From the NCBI GenBank assembly GCA_003222395.1, contig QHWB01000033.1:160394-224393 (forward strand): DNA of 64,000 nucleotides, in the 5' to 3' direction. Below are positions 49,797 to 58,072 of this stretch, piece after piece (within the stretch, counting starts at the first letter, position 1; every line of letters begins with the position of its first letter). Under the pieces are notes generated by a model, which saw only the letters and a list, made by a program, of their open reading frames with translations, searched no databases and was not told where the DNA came from. The translations under genes were made by a program, and so were the position numbers. This stretch comes from Acidobacteriota bacterium. GTDB lineage: Bacteria; Acidobacteriota; Vicinamibacteria; Vicinamibacterales; CAVVIG01.

Positions 49797-52073
49797 GTGG
49801 AAAACGTTTTCCGTTTCCTCTTCAAATATCCGCCCCTCATGTTTCAGCAGGGCGACGTGGCGTGGGCGTTCTCGCGCTCCGTCCTGCTGATCTCGGGCGG
49901 CGTGGCCGCCGCTGCGGTCGTGGCGCTCCTCACCTATCGCGGCGTCGCGGCCGCCGATCGCCTGCGCGATCGATTCGTGCTCGTCGCGCTCCGCCTGGCG
50001 GCGCTCGCCGTGCTGCTCGTCTGTTTGTTCCGGCCGACGCTGATTCTCAAGGCGGCGGTGCCTCAGCAGAACTTCCTCGCCGTGCTCGTCGACAATTCGC
50101 GCAGCATGGCCATCGCCGATCGCGACGGTCAGGCGCGCAGCGCCTTCGTGCAACAGCAGCTCAATGGACCGAACGCCAAGCTGCTCACGGCGCTCTCGCA
50201 GCGCTTCGTCGTCCGCCTCTTCAGCTTCGCGTCCTCGTCGGATCGGATTCAGTCGACCGCGGATCTGAAGTTCGACGGCACCGCGACGCGATTGAGTCAG
50301 GCGCTCGATCGCGCGCGCGACGAGCTCGCCGGCCTGCCGCTCGCCGGCCTCGTGATGATCTCCGACGGCGCCGACACGACCGATGCCGCGATCGACGAAT
50401 CGCTCGCGAGCCTCAAGGCGCGATCGATTCCGGTATTCACCGTCGGCGTCGGTCAGGAGCAGTTCGCGCGCGACATCCAGGTGACGCGCGTCGAGACGCC
50501 GCGCGCCGTGCTCAAAGGGACGGCGCTCGTGGTCGACGTCGTGCTCTCGCAGACCGGCTACGGCGGCCGGACCGTCCCGCTCAGCGTCGAGGACGACGGT
50601 CGCATCGTGAACACGCAGGAGGTGAAGCTGCCGCCCGACGGCGAGTCGGCGACGGTGAAAGTACGTTTCACGGCGGGCGAAGCGGGCGCGCGCCTGTTCC
50701 GCTTCAGGGTCCCGACGCAGGACGCCGAGCAGGTCACGCAGAACAATGCCCGCGAGGCGCTCATTCAGGTCAACGATCGCGTCGAGAAGGTCCTGTACTA
50801 CGAAGGCGAGCCGCGCGTGGAGCTGAAATTCGTCCGCCGCGCGGTCGCAGAAGACAAGAATCTGCAGCTCGTGACCCTCGACCGCACCGCCGAGAACAAG
50901 TACTTGCGTCAGGGCGTCAGCAATTCCGAGGAGCTGATCGCGGGCTTCCCGAAAACGCGCGAGGAGTTGTTCGCGTACCGCGCGCTCGTTCTCGGCAGCG
51001 TCGAGGCGGCGTCGTTCACGCCGGAGCAGTTGCGGATGATCGCCGACTTCGTCAGCAAGCGCGGCGGCAGCCTGCTGATGCTGGGCGGACGGCGCGCGTT
51101 CGCCGAAGGCGGGTGGGCGGGCACGCCCGTCGGCGAAGTGCTGCCGGTCGTCATCGGCTCCTCCAACGCGAAGTACCTCGCGACCGACATCAGCGTGCGG
51201 CCGACGCGTGCCGGCGCCACGTTCCCGGTGACGCTTCTCGCCAACTCCGAAGATGCATCGGCGAAGAAGTGGGACGACATGCCGGAACTGTCGGCGGTCA
51301 ACCTCATTAAGGACGTGAAGCCCGGGGCGACCGTTCTGCTGACGGGCAGCGACAAGGCGCGGCAGGAACACGTCGTCCTCGCGCACCAGCGCTACGGACG
51401 GGGCAAGGCGCTCGCGATGCCGGTGCAGGACGTCTGGTACTGGCGGATGGCGGCGAAGGTGCCGGTCAGCGACACGACGCACCAGATGTTCTGGCGGCGG
51501 ATGATCCGCTGGCTCGTGGACGGCGTCCCCGATCAGGTGAACGTCACGACGACGGCCGATCGCGTGGAGCCGGGCGAACCGATCAAGGTCGCCGCCGAAG
51601 TGCTCGACCAGGCGTACGCCGAAGTGAACGACGCCACCGTGACGGCGCACATCACGTCGCCGTCCGGCAGGACGACCGACGTGCCGATCGACTGGACGGT
51701 GACCAAGGACGGCGACTACCGCACCGCGTTCGTGCCGGACGAGGCTGGGATCTACACCGTGAAGGTGGGGGCGGAGCGCGCGCAGAAGCCGCTTGGCAGC
51801 GGATCGATGCACGTGCGCGTATCCGCCGGCGACGCGGAATACTTCGACGCCGCGATGCGTGCGCCGCTGCTCAAGCGGATTGCGGAGGAGACCGGCGGCC
51901 GCTTCTTCACGTCGACCAACGTCGCGTCGCTGCCCGAAGCGATCAGCTACAGCGGCCGTGGTGTGACCGTCGTCGAAGAGCGCGAGCTCTGGGACATGCC
52001 GGCACTCTTCATGCTGCTCGTCGGTCTCGTGTCCGCGGAATGGGGATACAGAAGGGTGCGCGGACTCGCATGA
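49797..52073 (+). CDS. Membrane VWA / glutamine amidotransferase-like protein
   Basis: 758 residues from GTG 49797. Two N-terminal membrane helices (28-47 and 60-78). The VWA domain has a complete MIDAS start D99-x-S101-x-S103 (DNSRSM) and DG in MISDGADTTDAA. Ig-like strands follow (250-330). A class I glutamine amidotransferase-like fold (EKVLYYEGEPRVELKFVRRAV ... RALVLGSVEAASFTPEQLRMIADFVSKRGGSLLMLGGRRAF) has no catalytic Cys. A C-terminal helix (LFMLLVGLVSAEWGY) completes it. This architecture is typical of proteins encoded with MoxR and DUF58 genes. It probably forms part of an envelope complex loaded with Mg2+ through the VWA. First gene of a nine-gene co-directional cluster. Confidence 0.85.
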   Translation: MENVFRFLFKYPPLMFQQGDVAWAFSRSVLLISGGVAAAAVVALLTYRGVAAADRLRDRFVLVALRLAALAVLLVCLFRPTLILKAAVPQQNFLAVLVDNSRSMAIADRDGQARSAFVQQQLNGPNAKLLTALSQRFVVRLFSFASSSDRIQSTADLKFDGTATRLSQALDRARDELAGLPLAGLVMISDGADTTDAAIDESLASLKARSIPVFTVGVGQEQFARDIQVTRVETPRAVLKGTALVVDVVLSQTGYGGRTVPLSVEDDGRIVNTQEVKLPPDGESATVKVRFTAGEAGARLFRFRVPTQDAEQVTQNNAREALIQVNDRVEKVLYYEGEPRVELKFVRRAVAEDKNLQLVTLDRTAENKYLRQGVSNSEELIAGFPKTREELFAYRALVLGSVEAASFTPEQLRMIADFVSKRGGSLLMLGGRRAFAEGGWAGTPVGEVLPVVIGSSNAKYLATDISVRPTRAGATFPVTLLANSEDASAKKWDDMPELSAVNLIKDVKPGATVLLTGSDKARQEHVVLAHQRYGRGKALAMPVQDVWYWRMAAKVPVSDTTHQMFWRRMIRWLVDGVPDQVNVTTTADRVEPGEPIKVAAEVLDQAYAEVNDATVTAHITSPSGRTTDVPIDWTVTKDGDYRTAFVPDEAGIYTVKVGAERAQKPLGSGSMHVRVSAGDAEYFDAAMRAPLLKRIAEETGGRFFTSTNVASLPEAISYSGRGVTVVEERELWDMPALFMLLVGLVSAEWGYRRVRGLA

Positions 52074-52165
52074 CGCCACGAAACACGCGACGCCACGAAA
52101 CACGCGAAAATCCATTTGTACTGAACATGTTTCGCGTGTTTCGTGTTTTCGTGATTTTCGTGCTT
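52072..52165. repeat. Inverted CACGAAACACGCG / CGCGTGTTTCGTG repeat
   Basis: The left arm (52076-52108) has GCCACGAAACACGCGA twice. The right arm (52127-52165) is TTTCGCGTGTTTCGTG followed by TTTTCGTG words. The right arm is also the coding sequence for the signal peptide of the next protein. Confidence 0.85.
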
Positions 52166-53083
52166 TGCCTGAGCGCGGCGAACGTGCGCTCCGCCTTCGC
52201 GCAGCAAACCCACATCGTCGTCGTCACCGGCGTGCCCGGAGACCAGGAGCACGCCCAGAAATTCGACAAGTGGGCGAAGACGTTCATCGACGCGGCGAAA
52301 ACGAAAGACGCCGTCCCCGACGCGAACATCACTTATCTCTCCGACAAGCAGGCGACGAAGGTGAACCTCGAGAAGGCGCTCAACGACGTGGCGGCGCGGG
52401 CGAAATCGAACGATTCGGTCGTCCTGCTGCTCATCGGCCACGGCAGCTTCGACGGAAGCACGGCGGCGTTCAATCTGATGGGGCCGGATTTGACGGCAGC
52501 CGATTACGCGCGGCTGCTGGGTAAGTTCACGACGCAGCACGTCGTGTTCGTCAACACCGCGAGCTCGAGCGGCGCGTTCCAGCAGCCGCTCGCGGCGCCG
52601 GGCCGCGTCGTCATTACGGCGACCAAGACCGGCGGCGAGCGCAACGAGACCGAGTTCGGACAGTACTTCGTCGAGGCGTTCGGCGACGCCGCGGCCGACC
52701 GCGACCGCAACGGCCACGTCTCAATCGCCGAGGCGTTCGAGTACGCCAAGACGAAAGTGACACAGGCGTTCCAGCAGAAAGGTTTGATTCTCACCGAGCA
52801 TGCGATGCTCGAGGACGGCGGCGACGGCAAGCTCGCGTCGGCGGTCTTCCTCGGCACGGGACGGGCCGAGAGCGCCCTCAAGGTCGACACCTCCGATCCC
52901 GCGGTGCGCGCGCTCGTCGACGAGCGCGACGCGATTCAAAAAGAGATTGAAGGGCTGCAGCTTCGCAAGACGTCGATGGATCCGGCGCAGTACGACGCGC
53001 AGATGGAGAAGCTGCTTACCCGTCTCGCGCTGAAGACCAAAGCGCTCCGCGATCTGCAGGCGAAGAAGGACGGCAAGCCGTGA
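52127..53083 (+). CDS. Secreted caspase-fold (C13-like) protein, catalytic cysteine absent
   Basis: 318 residues from ATG 52127. Signal peptide MFRVFRVFVIFVLCLSA then cleavage near AFAQ. The fold pattern is of caspase/legumain type: HIVVVTGVPGD strand, SVVLLLIGHGSFDG with the catalytic-type His, then HVVFVNTASSSGAF where the nucleophile Cys is expected after the strand. Serines are present instead, so it may be inactive or use Ser. A C-terminal coiled coil (ALVDERDAIQKEIEGLQLRKTS ... KALRDLQAKKDG) suggests a partner-binding role. It lies 53 bases after the VWA gene and overlaps the DUF4159 gene by 4 bases. Hydrolytic activity is uncertain. Confidence 0.65.
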   Translation: MFRVFRVFVIFVLCLSAANVRSAFAQQTHIVVVTGVPGDQEHAQKFDKWAKTFIDAAKTKDAVPDANITYLSDKQATKVNLEKALNDVAARAKSNDSVVLLLIGHGSFDGSTAAFNLMGPDLTAADYARLLGKFTTQHVVFVNTASSSGAFQQPLAAPGRVVITATKTGGERNETEFGQYFVEAFGDAAADRDRNGHVSIAEAFEYAKTKVTQAFQQKGLILTEHAMLEDGGDGKLASAVFLGTGRAESALKVDTSDPAVRALVDERDAIQKEIEGLQLRKTSMDPAQYDAQMEKLLTRLALKTKALRDLQAKKDGKP

Positions 53084-53859
53084 AGCGGATGGCCGCGCTG
53101 CTGCTGTCGCTCCTGATTGCAGGAACGGTGAGCGGCGGCACGGCATTGGCGCAGCGGCGCGGCGGCTTCGGCGGTTTCGGTCGGCGCGGCGCGCCGATTC
53201 CGATTCAGCCGAACGCGCCCTACGACGGCCGCTTCACGTTCGTGCGCATTCGGTACGGTCCGGACTACGGCTACGCCGCGCAAGGCATGATGTGGACGCA
53301 CGATTACCCGGCGGGCGAACAGCATTTCATGAAGATCCTCAACGAGGTGAGCTATCTCAACCCGCACACCGAGGAGACCGATATCCTGCCGTTCGACAGC
53401 CCGGAGCTGTTCAGGTATCCCGTCGCGTACCTCTGCGAACCCGGGGCGTGGACGATGACGCCGGAGGAAGCGGCGAACCTGCGCGCCTTCCTGCTCAAAG
53501 GCGGCTTCCTCATCGTCGACGACTTCCGGTACGGCCACTGGGGCAACTTCGAGGCGCAGATGCTGCGCGCGCTGCCGGAGGCGAAGATTTACGATCTCGA
53601 CGTCTCGCACCACATCTTCCACAGCTTCTTCGAGATCAAGACGCTCGACGTCCCGCAGTATTACGATCCGCCGCCCGCGATCTTCCGGGCGATCTACGAG
53701 GACAACGATCCGTCGAAGCGGATCATGGTGATGATCAACTACAACACCGACATCTCGGAGTACTGGGAGTGGTCCGATACCGGCTTCAAACCGATCGACG
53801 AGTCCAATGAGGCGTACAAAATCGGCGTCAACTACATCATTTACGGGATGACGCACTAA
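53080..53859 (+). CDS. DUF4159 secreted protein
   Basis: 259 residues from GTG 53080. Signal peptide 1-24 (ending ALAQ), then a Gly/Arg-rich stretch. The DUF4159 domain runs FTFVRIRYGPDYGY ... LFRYPVAYLCEPGAWTMTPEEAANLRAFLLKGGFLIVDDFRYGHWGNFEAQMLRALPEAKIYDLDVSHHIFHSFFEI. DUF4159 has a glutamine amidotransferase-like fold and regularly accompanies MoxR and VWA genes; its biochemical role is unknown. It overlaps the preceding gene. Confidence 0.85.
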   Translation: MKRMAALLLSLLIAGTVSGGTALAQRRGGFGGFGRRGAPIPIQPNAPYDGRFTFVRIRYGPDYGYAAQGMMWTHDYPAGEQHFMKILNEVSYLNPHTEETDILPFDSPELFRYPVAYLCEPGAWTMTPEEAANLRAFLLKGGFLIVDDFRYGHWGNFEAQMLRALPEAKIYDLDVSHHIFHSFFEIKTLDVPQYYDPPPAIFRAIYEDNDPSKRIMVMINYNTDISEYWEWSDTGFKPIDESNEAYKIGVNYIIYGMTH

Positions 53860-53884
53860 TAGTCGCTAGTCGCTGGTCGGTCGC
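53859..53884. repeat. GTCGCTAGTCGCTGGTCGG word repeat
   Basis: A three-unit degenerate tandem of AGTCGCT/GGTCGGT immediately after the DUF4159 stop codon. It is followed by the AAGGAG ribosome site of the MoxR gene. Confidence 0.6.
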
Positions 53885-53909
53885 GATGGCTTGATAGTAA
53901 GGAGATATC

Positions 53910-54938
53910 GTGGCAGTGGACACTGTGGATTTCGAATCGGCGGACGACATCGCGCTCGCGGACAAGATGAAAGTCGGGCGCCAGCAGATCATCGAGGAGC
54001 TCGGCAAGCGGATCATCGGGCAGTCCGAGGTCATCGAGCTGGTGCTGCTGACGCTCTTCGTCGGCGGCAACAGCCTGATCGTCGGCGTGCCTGGCCTTGC
54101 CAAGACGCTGCTCGTCGCGACGCTGGCCAGGGTGCTCGACCTGAAGTTCACGCGCATCCAGTTCACGCCAGACCTGATGCCGTCGGACATCACCGGCACC
54201 GACATCATCCAGGAAGATACGGCGACGGGACGGCGCCAAATGGTGTTCGCGCCAGGGCCGATCTTCAGCAACATCGTGCTCGCGGACGAAATCAACCGAA
54301 CGCCGCCCAAGACGCAATCGGCGCTGCTCGAAGCGATGCAGGAGCATCGCGTCACGATCCAGGGGCGCACCTACGATCTCGCCGAGCCGTTCTACGTGTT
54401 CGCGACGCAGAATCCGATCGAGCTCGAAGGCACGTATCCGCTGCCCGAGGCGCAGCTCGATCGCTTCATGTTCCACATCGTCATCGAGCACCCGCCGGAA
54501 GACGAGGAGTTCGAGGTCGTGCGCTCGACGACGGCGATCATCGATCCGCATTTCAACCGGCCCGTGAACGGCGACGATCTGATCGCGTTTCAGCGCCTGG
54601 TGCGCCGTGTGCCGGTCGCCGAGCCGGTGATGCGCTACGCGCTCAGCCTCGCGCGGACCAGCCGTCCGAAGTCGAAGAACGCTCCCGACACGGTGAAGAA
54701 ATTCGTCGCGTTCGGGGCGAGCGTGCGCGCGGCGCAGTATCTCGTGCTCGGCGGCAAGGCGCGCGCGCTGACGAGCGGCCGCTACCACGTCAGCTACGAC
54801 GACATCCGCTCGATGGCGCACCCGGTGCTGCGCCACCGCGTGCTGACGAACTTCCGCGCGGAGTCGGAAGGGATCACGACCGACTCGATCGTGGACGAGT
54901 TGCTGTCGACGGTGGCGGTGCCCAAGAGCGGAATGTAA
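53910..54938 (+). CDS. MoxR-family AAA+ ATPase
   Basis: 342 residues from GTG 53910, with TAAGGAG 7 bases before it. Walker A GVPGLAKTLL, Walker B IVLADEINRTPPKTQSALLEAMQE, sensor 1 FATQNPIELEGTYPLPEAQLDRFMFHI, and a C-terminal lid with SGRYHVSYDDIRSMAHPVLRHRVLTNF. MoxR ATPases act as chaperones that load metal or assemble partners carrying VWA domains, three of which are encoded in this cluster. Central energy-using component of the cluster. Confidence 0.93.
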   Translation: MAVDTVDFESADDIALADKMKVGRQQIIEELGKRIIGQSEVIELVLLTLFVGGNSLIVGVPGLAKTLLVATLARVLDLKFTRIQFTPDLMPSDITGTDIIQEDTATGRRQMVFAPGPIFSNIVLADEINRTPPKTQSALLEAMQEHRVTIQGRTYDLAEPFYVFATQNPIELEGTYPLPEAQLDRFMFHIVIEHPPEDEEFEVVRSTTAIIDPHFNRPVNGDDLIAFQRLVRRVPVAEPVMRYALSLARTSRPKSKNAPDTVKKFVAFGASVRAAQYLVLGGKARALTSGRYHVSYDDIRSMAHPVLRHRVLTNFRAESEGITTDSIVDELLSTVAVPKSGM

Positions 54939-54939
54939 C

Positions 54940-55045
54940 GCTCGGCTGAACGCCTCGCGCTACACCGACCCGTACCCGTAGCGCGAACCTTTTCAGGCGA
55001 ACGAGACAGCGGTTTGCGGTAGCGCGAGCCTTTCAGGCAACCGAG
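54940..55045. repeat. Repeat family A, three copies between moxR and DUF58
   Basis: Copies at 54940-54964 (forward), 54979-55005 (reverse) and 55020-55045 (reverse) fill the whole gap, the same number and order as at 36045-36160. They leave 7 bases before the DUF58 ATG and no ribosome site other than GAGAACG. Confidence 0.85.
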
Positions 55046-55052
55046 AACGACG

Positions 55053-55964
55053 ATGCAAACATCCCAGACGATGCCCGGCGCGCGGTTCGTCGATCCGAAG
55101 ATCCTGTCGCGCATCAGCAGCCTCGAGCTGATGGCGCGGACGGTCGTGGAGGGCTTCATCAACGGCCTCCACCGCGCGCCGTACTTCGGCGCCTCGATCG
55201 ACTTCGCGGAGCACCGCGGCTACGTCGCCGGCGACGACATCCGCCGCGTCGACTGGCGGCTGTTCGCCCGCACCGATCGCTTCTACGTCAAGCAGTACGA
55301 GGCCGACACCAACACGAACCTCTCCATCCTCTTCGACGTGTCGAAGTCGATGAGCTTTTCGAGCCGCGGCATTCCGAAAATCGAGTACGCCTCGTTCGTC
55401 GCCGCGTGCCTCGGCTACCTGGCGCAGCGGCAGCGCGACCGCGTCGGCATCGTCACCTTCGACAGCGACATCGTCACGCACGTGCCCTCCTCCGCGAAGC
55501 ACTTCAACGTCGTGCTGCACACGCTCGATCGCGCGAAGGCCGAGCGCCCCGGGAATCTGACGGCGCCGCTGAACAAGATGGCGGAGCACTTCAAGCGACG
55601 CGGCATCCTCGTCCTGATCTCCGATTTCTACGAGGAGCCCGATGCAGTCCTCGAAGCCATCAAGCCGCTGAAGTTCCTCGGCAACGACCTCATCGTCTTT
55701 CACGTCCTCGACCCCGCCGAGATCGAGTTCGGGTACGACGATGCGTCCAGCTTCGAGGATCTCGAGAGCGGCGACCAGATTCCGGTGGTGCCGCAGTCGC
55801 TCGCCCAGGAGTACCGGCAGCTGATTCGCGCGCACATCGACGCGTTGACCGCGAAGTTCTCCGAGCACCGGATCGACTACACGCTGCTGAACACGGCCGA
55901 ACCGCTCGACCGCGCGCTCTTCAGCTATCTTTCCAGCCGCGAGCGGCTGATGAGAGTACGGTGA
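55053..55964 (+). CDS. DUF58 protein with VWA-like fold
   Basis: 303 residues. DUF58 signature HRAPYFGASIDFAEHRGYVAGDDIRRVDWRLFARTDRFYVKQYEADTNTNLSILFDVSKSM, with a full MIDAS-like D-x-S-x-S. It continues QRQRDRVGIVTFDSDI and RRGILVLISDFYEEP. It is soluble. DUF58 proteins are obligate neighbours and probable substrates or partners of MoxR ATPases. It overlaps the BatA-like gene by 4 bases. Confidence 0.92.
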   Translation: MQTSQTMPGARFVDPKILSRISSLELMARTVVEGFINGLHRAPYFGASIDFAEHRGYVAGDDIRRVDWRLFARTDRFYVKQYEADTNTNLSILFDVSKSMSFSSRGIPKIEYASFVAACLGYLAQRQRDRVGIVTFDSDIVTHVPSSAKHFNVVLHTLDRAKAERPGNLTAPLNKMAEHFKRRGILVLISDFYEEPDAVLEAIKPLKFLGNDLIVFHVLDPAEIEFGYDDASSFEDLESGDQIPVVPQSLAQEYRQLIRAHIDALTAKFSEHRIDYTLLNTAEPLDRALFSYLSSRERLMRVR

Positions 55965-58012
55965 CCTTCCTAACACCAGCCTTCTTCCTCGGCCTCGGCG
56001 CGATCGCCATCCCGATATTGATCCACCTGATCCAACGCGAGAAGAAGCGCGTCGTCGAGTTCCCGTCGCTGATGTTCGTGCGCCGGATTCCGTATCAGTC
56101 CGTCCGCCGCCGCCGCATCCGTCACTGGTTCCTGCTGTTCCTGCGCGCCGCGGCGATTGCCCTGATCGTGTTCGCGTTCGCGCGGCCGTTCCTGCATCAG
56201 AGCGCCGTGGCCGCAGCCGCCGGCGGCGCCGCGCGCGACGTCGTCGTCCTGCTCGACCAGTCGGCGAGCATGGGGTACGGCGATCACTTCGAGAAGGCGA
56301 AGGACGCCGCGCGGCGCGTCGTGCGCGGGCTCGGCGCCGACGACCGCGCCACCCTCGTGCTCTTCGCGAAGAACGCCGAGGAGAACATGCGCGCCACTTC
56401 CGATCGCGCGCGGCTCGAGGGCGCCATCAACGCCGCGAAGGTCACGACCGGCGCGACGCGCTACGGCCCGGCGCTCAAGCTGGCCGACAGCATCCTCGGT
56501 CGCTCGCCGCTGAAGCGGCGCGAAGCCGTTCTGATCAGCGATTTTCAGAAGACCGGCTGGACCGGATCCGAGGACGCGCGTTTTCCTGAGGGAATGACGC
56601 TCACCACGATGCCGGTCGGCTCGGCCAACGCTCGCAACCTCGCCGTTCCATCGGTGACGTTCGGACGGTCGGCCTTCTCTGGCCAGGAGCGGATCGCCGT
56701 CACCGCGGGGCTGAGTAATAAAGGCGACGAGGCGGTCGGGAACGTTCCGGTGTCGCTGACCGTCGACGGCCACGAGCTCGAGACGCTGCGCGCCACAGTG
56801 GCGCCGCACGCGTCGTCGTCGGTGACCTTCGCGCCGTTCACGCTGTCGGGTCCGAACGTGCGCGGGATGGTGCGCGCAGGCACCGACCCGCTGCCGGCCG
56901 ACAACACCTTCCATTTCGTGCTGACGCCCAGCGAGCCGGTGTCGCTGCTGGTCGTCGACAGCGGCGCGCCGGACGCAAGCCTGTACATCTCCAAAGCGCT
57001 GGCCATCGGTACGACGCCGCAATTCCAGGTCGAGGTCACGTCGGCAGGACGCGTCGCGCCCGCGGCGTTCGACAAGCGCGCGGTCGTCGTGCTCAACGAT
57101 GCGATGTTTCCGCCGGCCGCCGCCGGCGGCGTGTTGAAACGCTTCGTCGAGCGCGGCGGCGGACTGCTGATCGTCGCCGGCGATCACACGACGTTTCCCA
57201 CCGGATCGACCGCGGACGGCGATCTTCTTCCGGGGAAGCTCGGCACGACGATCGATCGCACCGACGGCCGCGCCGGATCGCTCGGCTTCCTCGATTACAG
57301 CCATCAGGTGTTCGAGCTGTTCAAGGCGCCGAGAAGCGGCGATTTCTCGGCCGCGCATTTCTTCCGCTATCGCAGCGTGGAGCCGGCGCCCGCCGATCGC
57401 GTGCTGGCCCGCTACGACGACGGCGCGGTCGCCGCCGCCGAGCGAAAAGTCGGCATGGGCCGCGTCATCGTGTGGACGTCGACACTCGACGACTCGCTGA
57501 GCGACATCGGCGTGAAGCCCGTGTTTCTTCCGCTCGTGCATCAGCTCGTTCGCTATCTCGCGCACTACGAGCAGCCGACGTCGTGGCTGACGGTGGGCCA
57601 GGTGCTCGACGTCGCCGCGCGAACGAAGGGGCGTACCGATCGAATCGTCGTGACCCCGTCGGGCGAACGCGTGGCGCCCCAGAACTCGCGCGGCCTCGTC
57701 GAGCTCGCCGAGCAGGGCATCTACGAAATCCGGTCCGCCGGCGCGACGACCGGCCGTCCGGAATCGGTCGCTTCCAACCTCGACCCCGTCGAGTCGGACC
57801 TCACGCCGCTCGACCCGCGCGAGCTGGTGGCCGCGGTGACCGGCCACGCGACGCCCGAGACGGCCGAGCCCGCAATGGCGGAGCAGATGACGCAGGAGGA
57901 AATCGAAAAGCGTCAGGGGCTCTGGTGGTATCTGCTCCTGACGGGAATGGCGCTCCTGGCCGTGGAAACGACGATCGCGAACCGTCTTTCGAGGCGGGAG
58001 AAGTTTTTGTAA
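55961..58012 (+). CDS. BatA-like membrane VWA protein
   Basis: 683 residues from GTG 55961. The BatA N-terminal module (FLTPAFFLGLGAIAIPILIHLIQREKKRVVEFPSLMFVRRIPYQSVRRRRIRHWFLLFLRAAAIALIVFAFARPFL) provides two membrane helices. A VWA domain with DQSASM follows (MIDAS complete), then CARDB-like beta domains, a GATase-like domain (EPVSLLVVDSGAPDASLYISKAL ... RFVERGGGLLIVAGDHTTF) and a final membrane helix (LWWYLLLTGMALLAVETTIANRL). It resembles the VWA protein at 49797 in overall plan. Probably spans the inner membrane as a partner of MoxR/DUF58. Confidence 0.88.
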   Translation: MTFLTPAFFLGLGAIAIPILIHLIQREKKRVVEFPSLMFVRRIPYQSVRRRRIRHWFLLFLRAAAIALIVFAFARPFLHQSAVAAAAGGAARDVVVLLDQSASMGYGDHFEKAKDAARRVVRGLGADDRATLVLFAKNAEENMRATSDRARLEGAINAAKVTTGATRYGPALKLADSILGRSPLKRREAVLISDFQKTGWTGSEDARFPEGMTLTTMPVGSANARNLAVPSVTFGRSAFSGQERIAVTAGLSNKGDEAVGNVPVSLTVDGHELETLRATVAPHASSSVTFAPFTLSGPNVRGMVRAGTDPLPADNTFHFVLTPSEPVSLLVVDSGAPDASLYISKALAIGTTPQFQVEVTSAGRVAPAAFDKRAVVVLNDAMFPPAAAGGVLKRFVERGGGLLIVAGDHTTFPTGSTADGDLLPGKLGTTIDRTDGRAGSLGFLDYSHQVFELFKAPRSGDFSAAHFFRYRSVEPAPADRVLARYDDGAVAAAERKVGMGRVIVWTSTLDDSLSDIGVKPVFLPLVHQLVRYLAHYEQPTSWLTVGQVLDVAARTKGRTDRIVVTPSGERVAPQNSRGLVELAEQGIYEIRSAGATTGRPESVASNLDPVESDLTPLDPRELVAAVTGHATPETAEPAMAEQMTQEEIEKRQGLWWYLLLTGMALLAVETTIANRLSRREKFL

Positions 58013-58072
58013 CCAGCTTTTAGCGGAGGCGGTTGGGCCCGCCCGGGTGTAATCTGATTGCGCGGAGGCGAC

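Noticed and set aside
54939..55052. Small gene between moxR and DUF58
   Set aside because: The whole gap is three copies of repeat A with no ribosome site or coding pattern.
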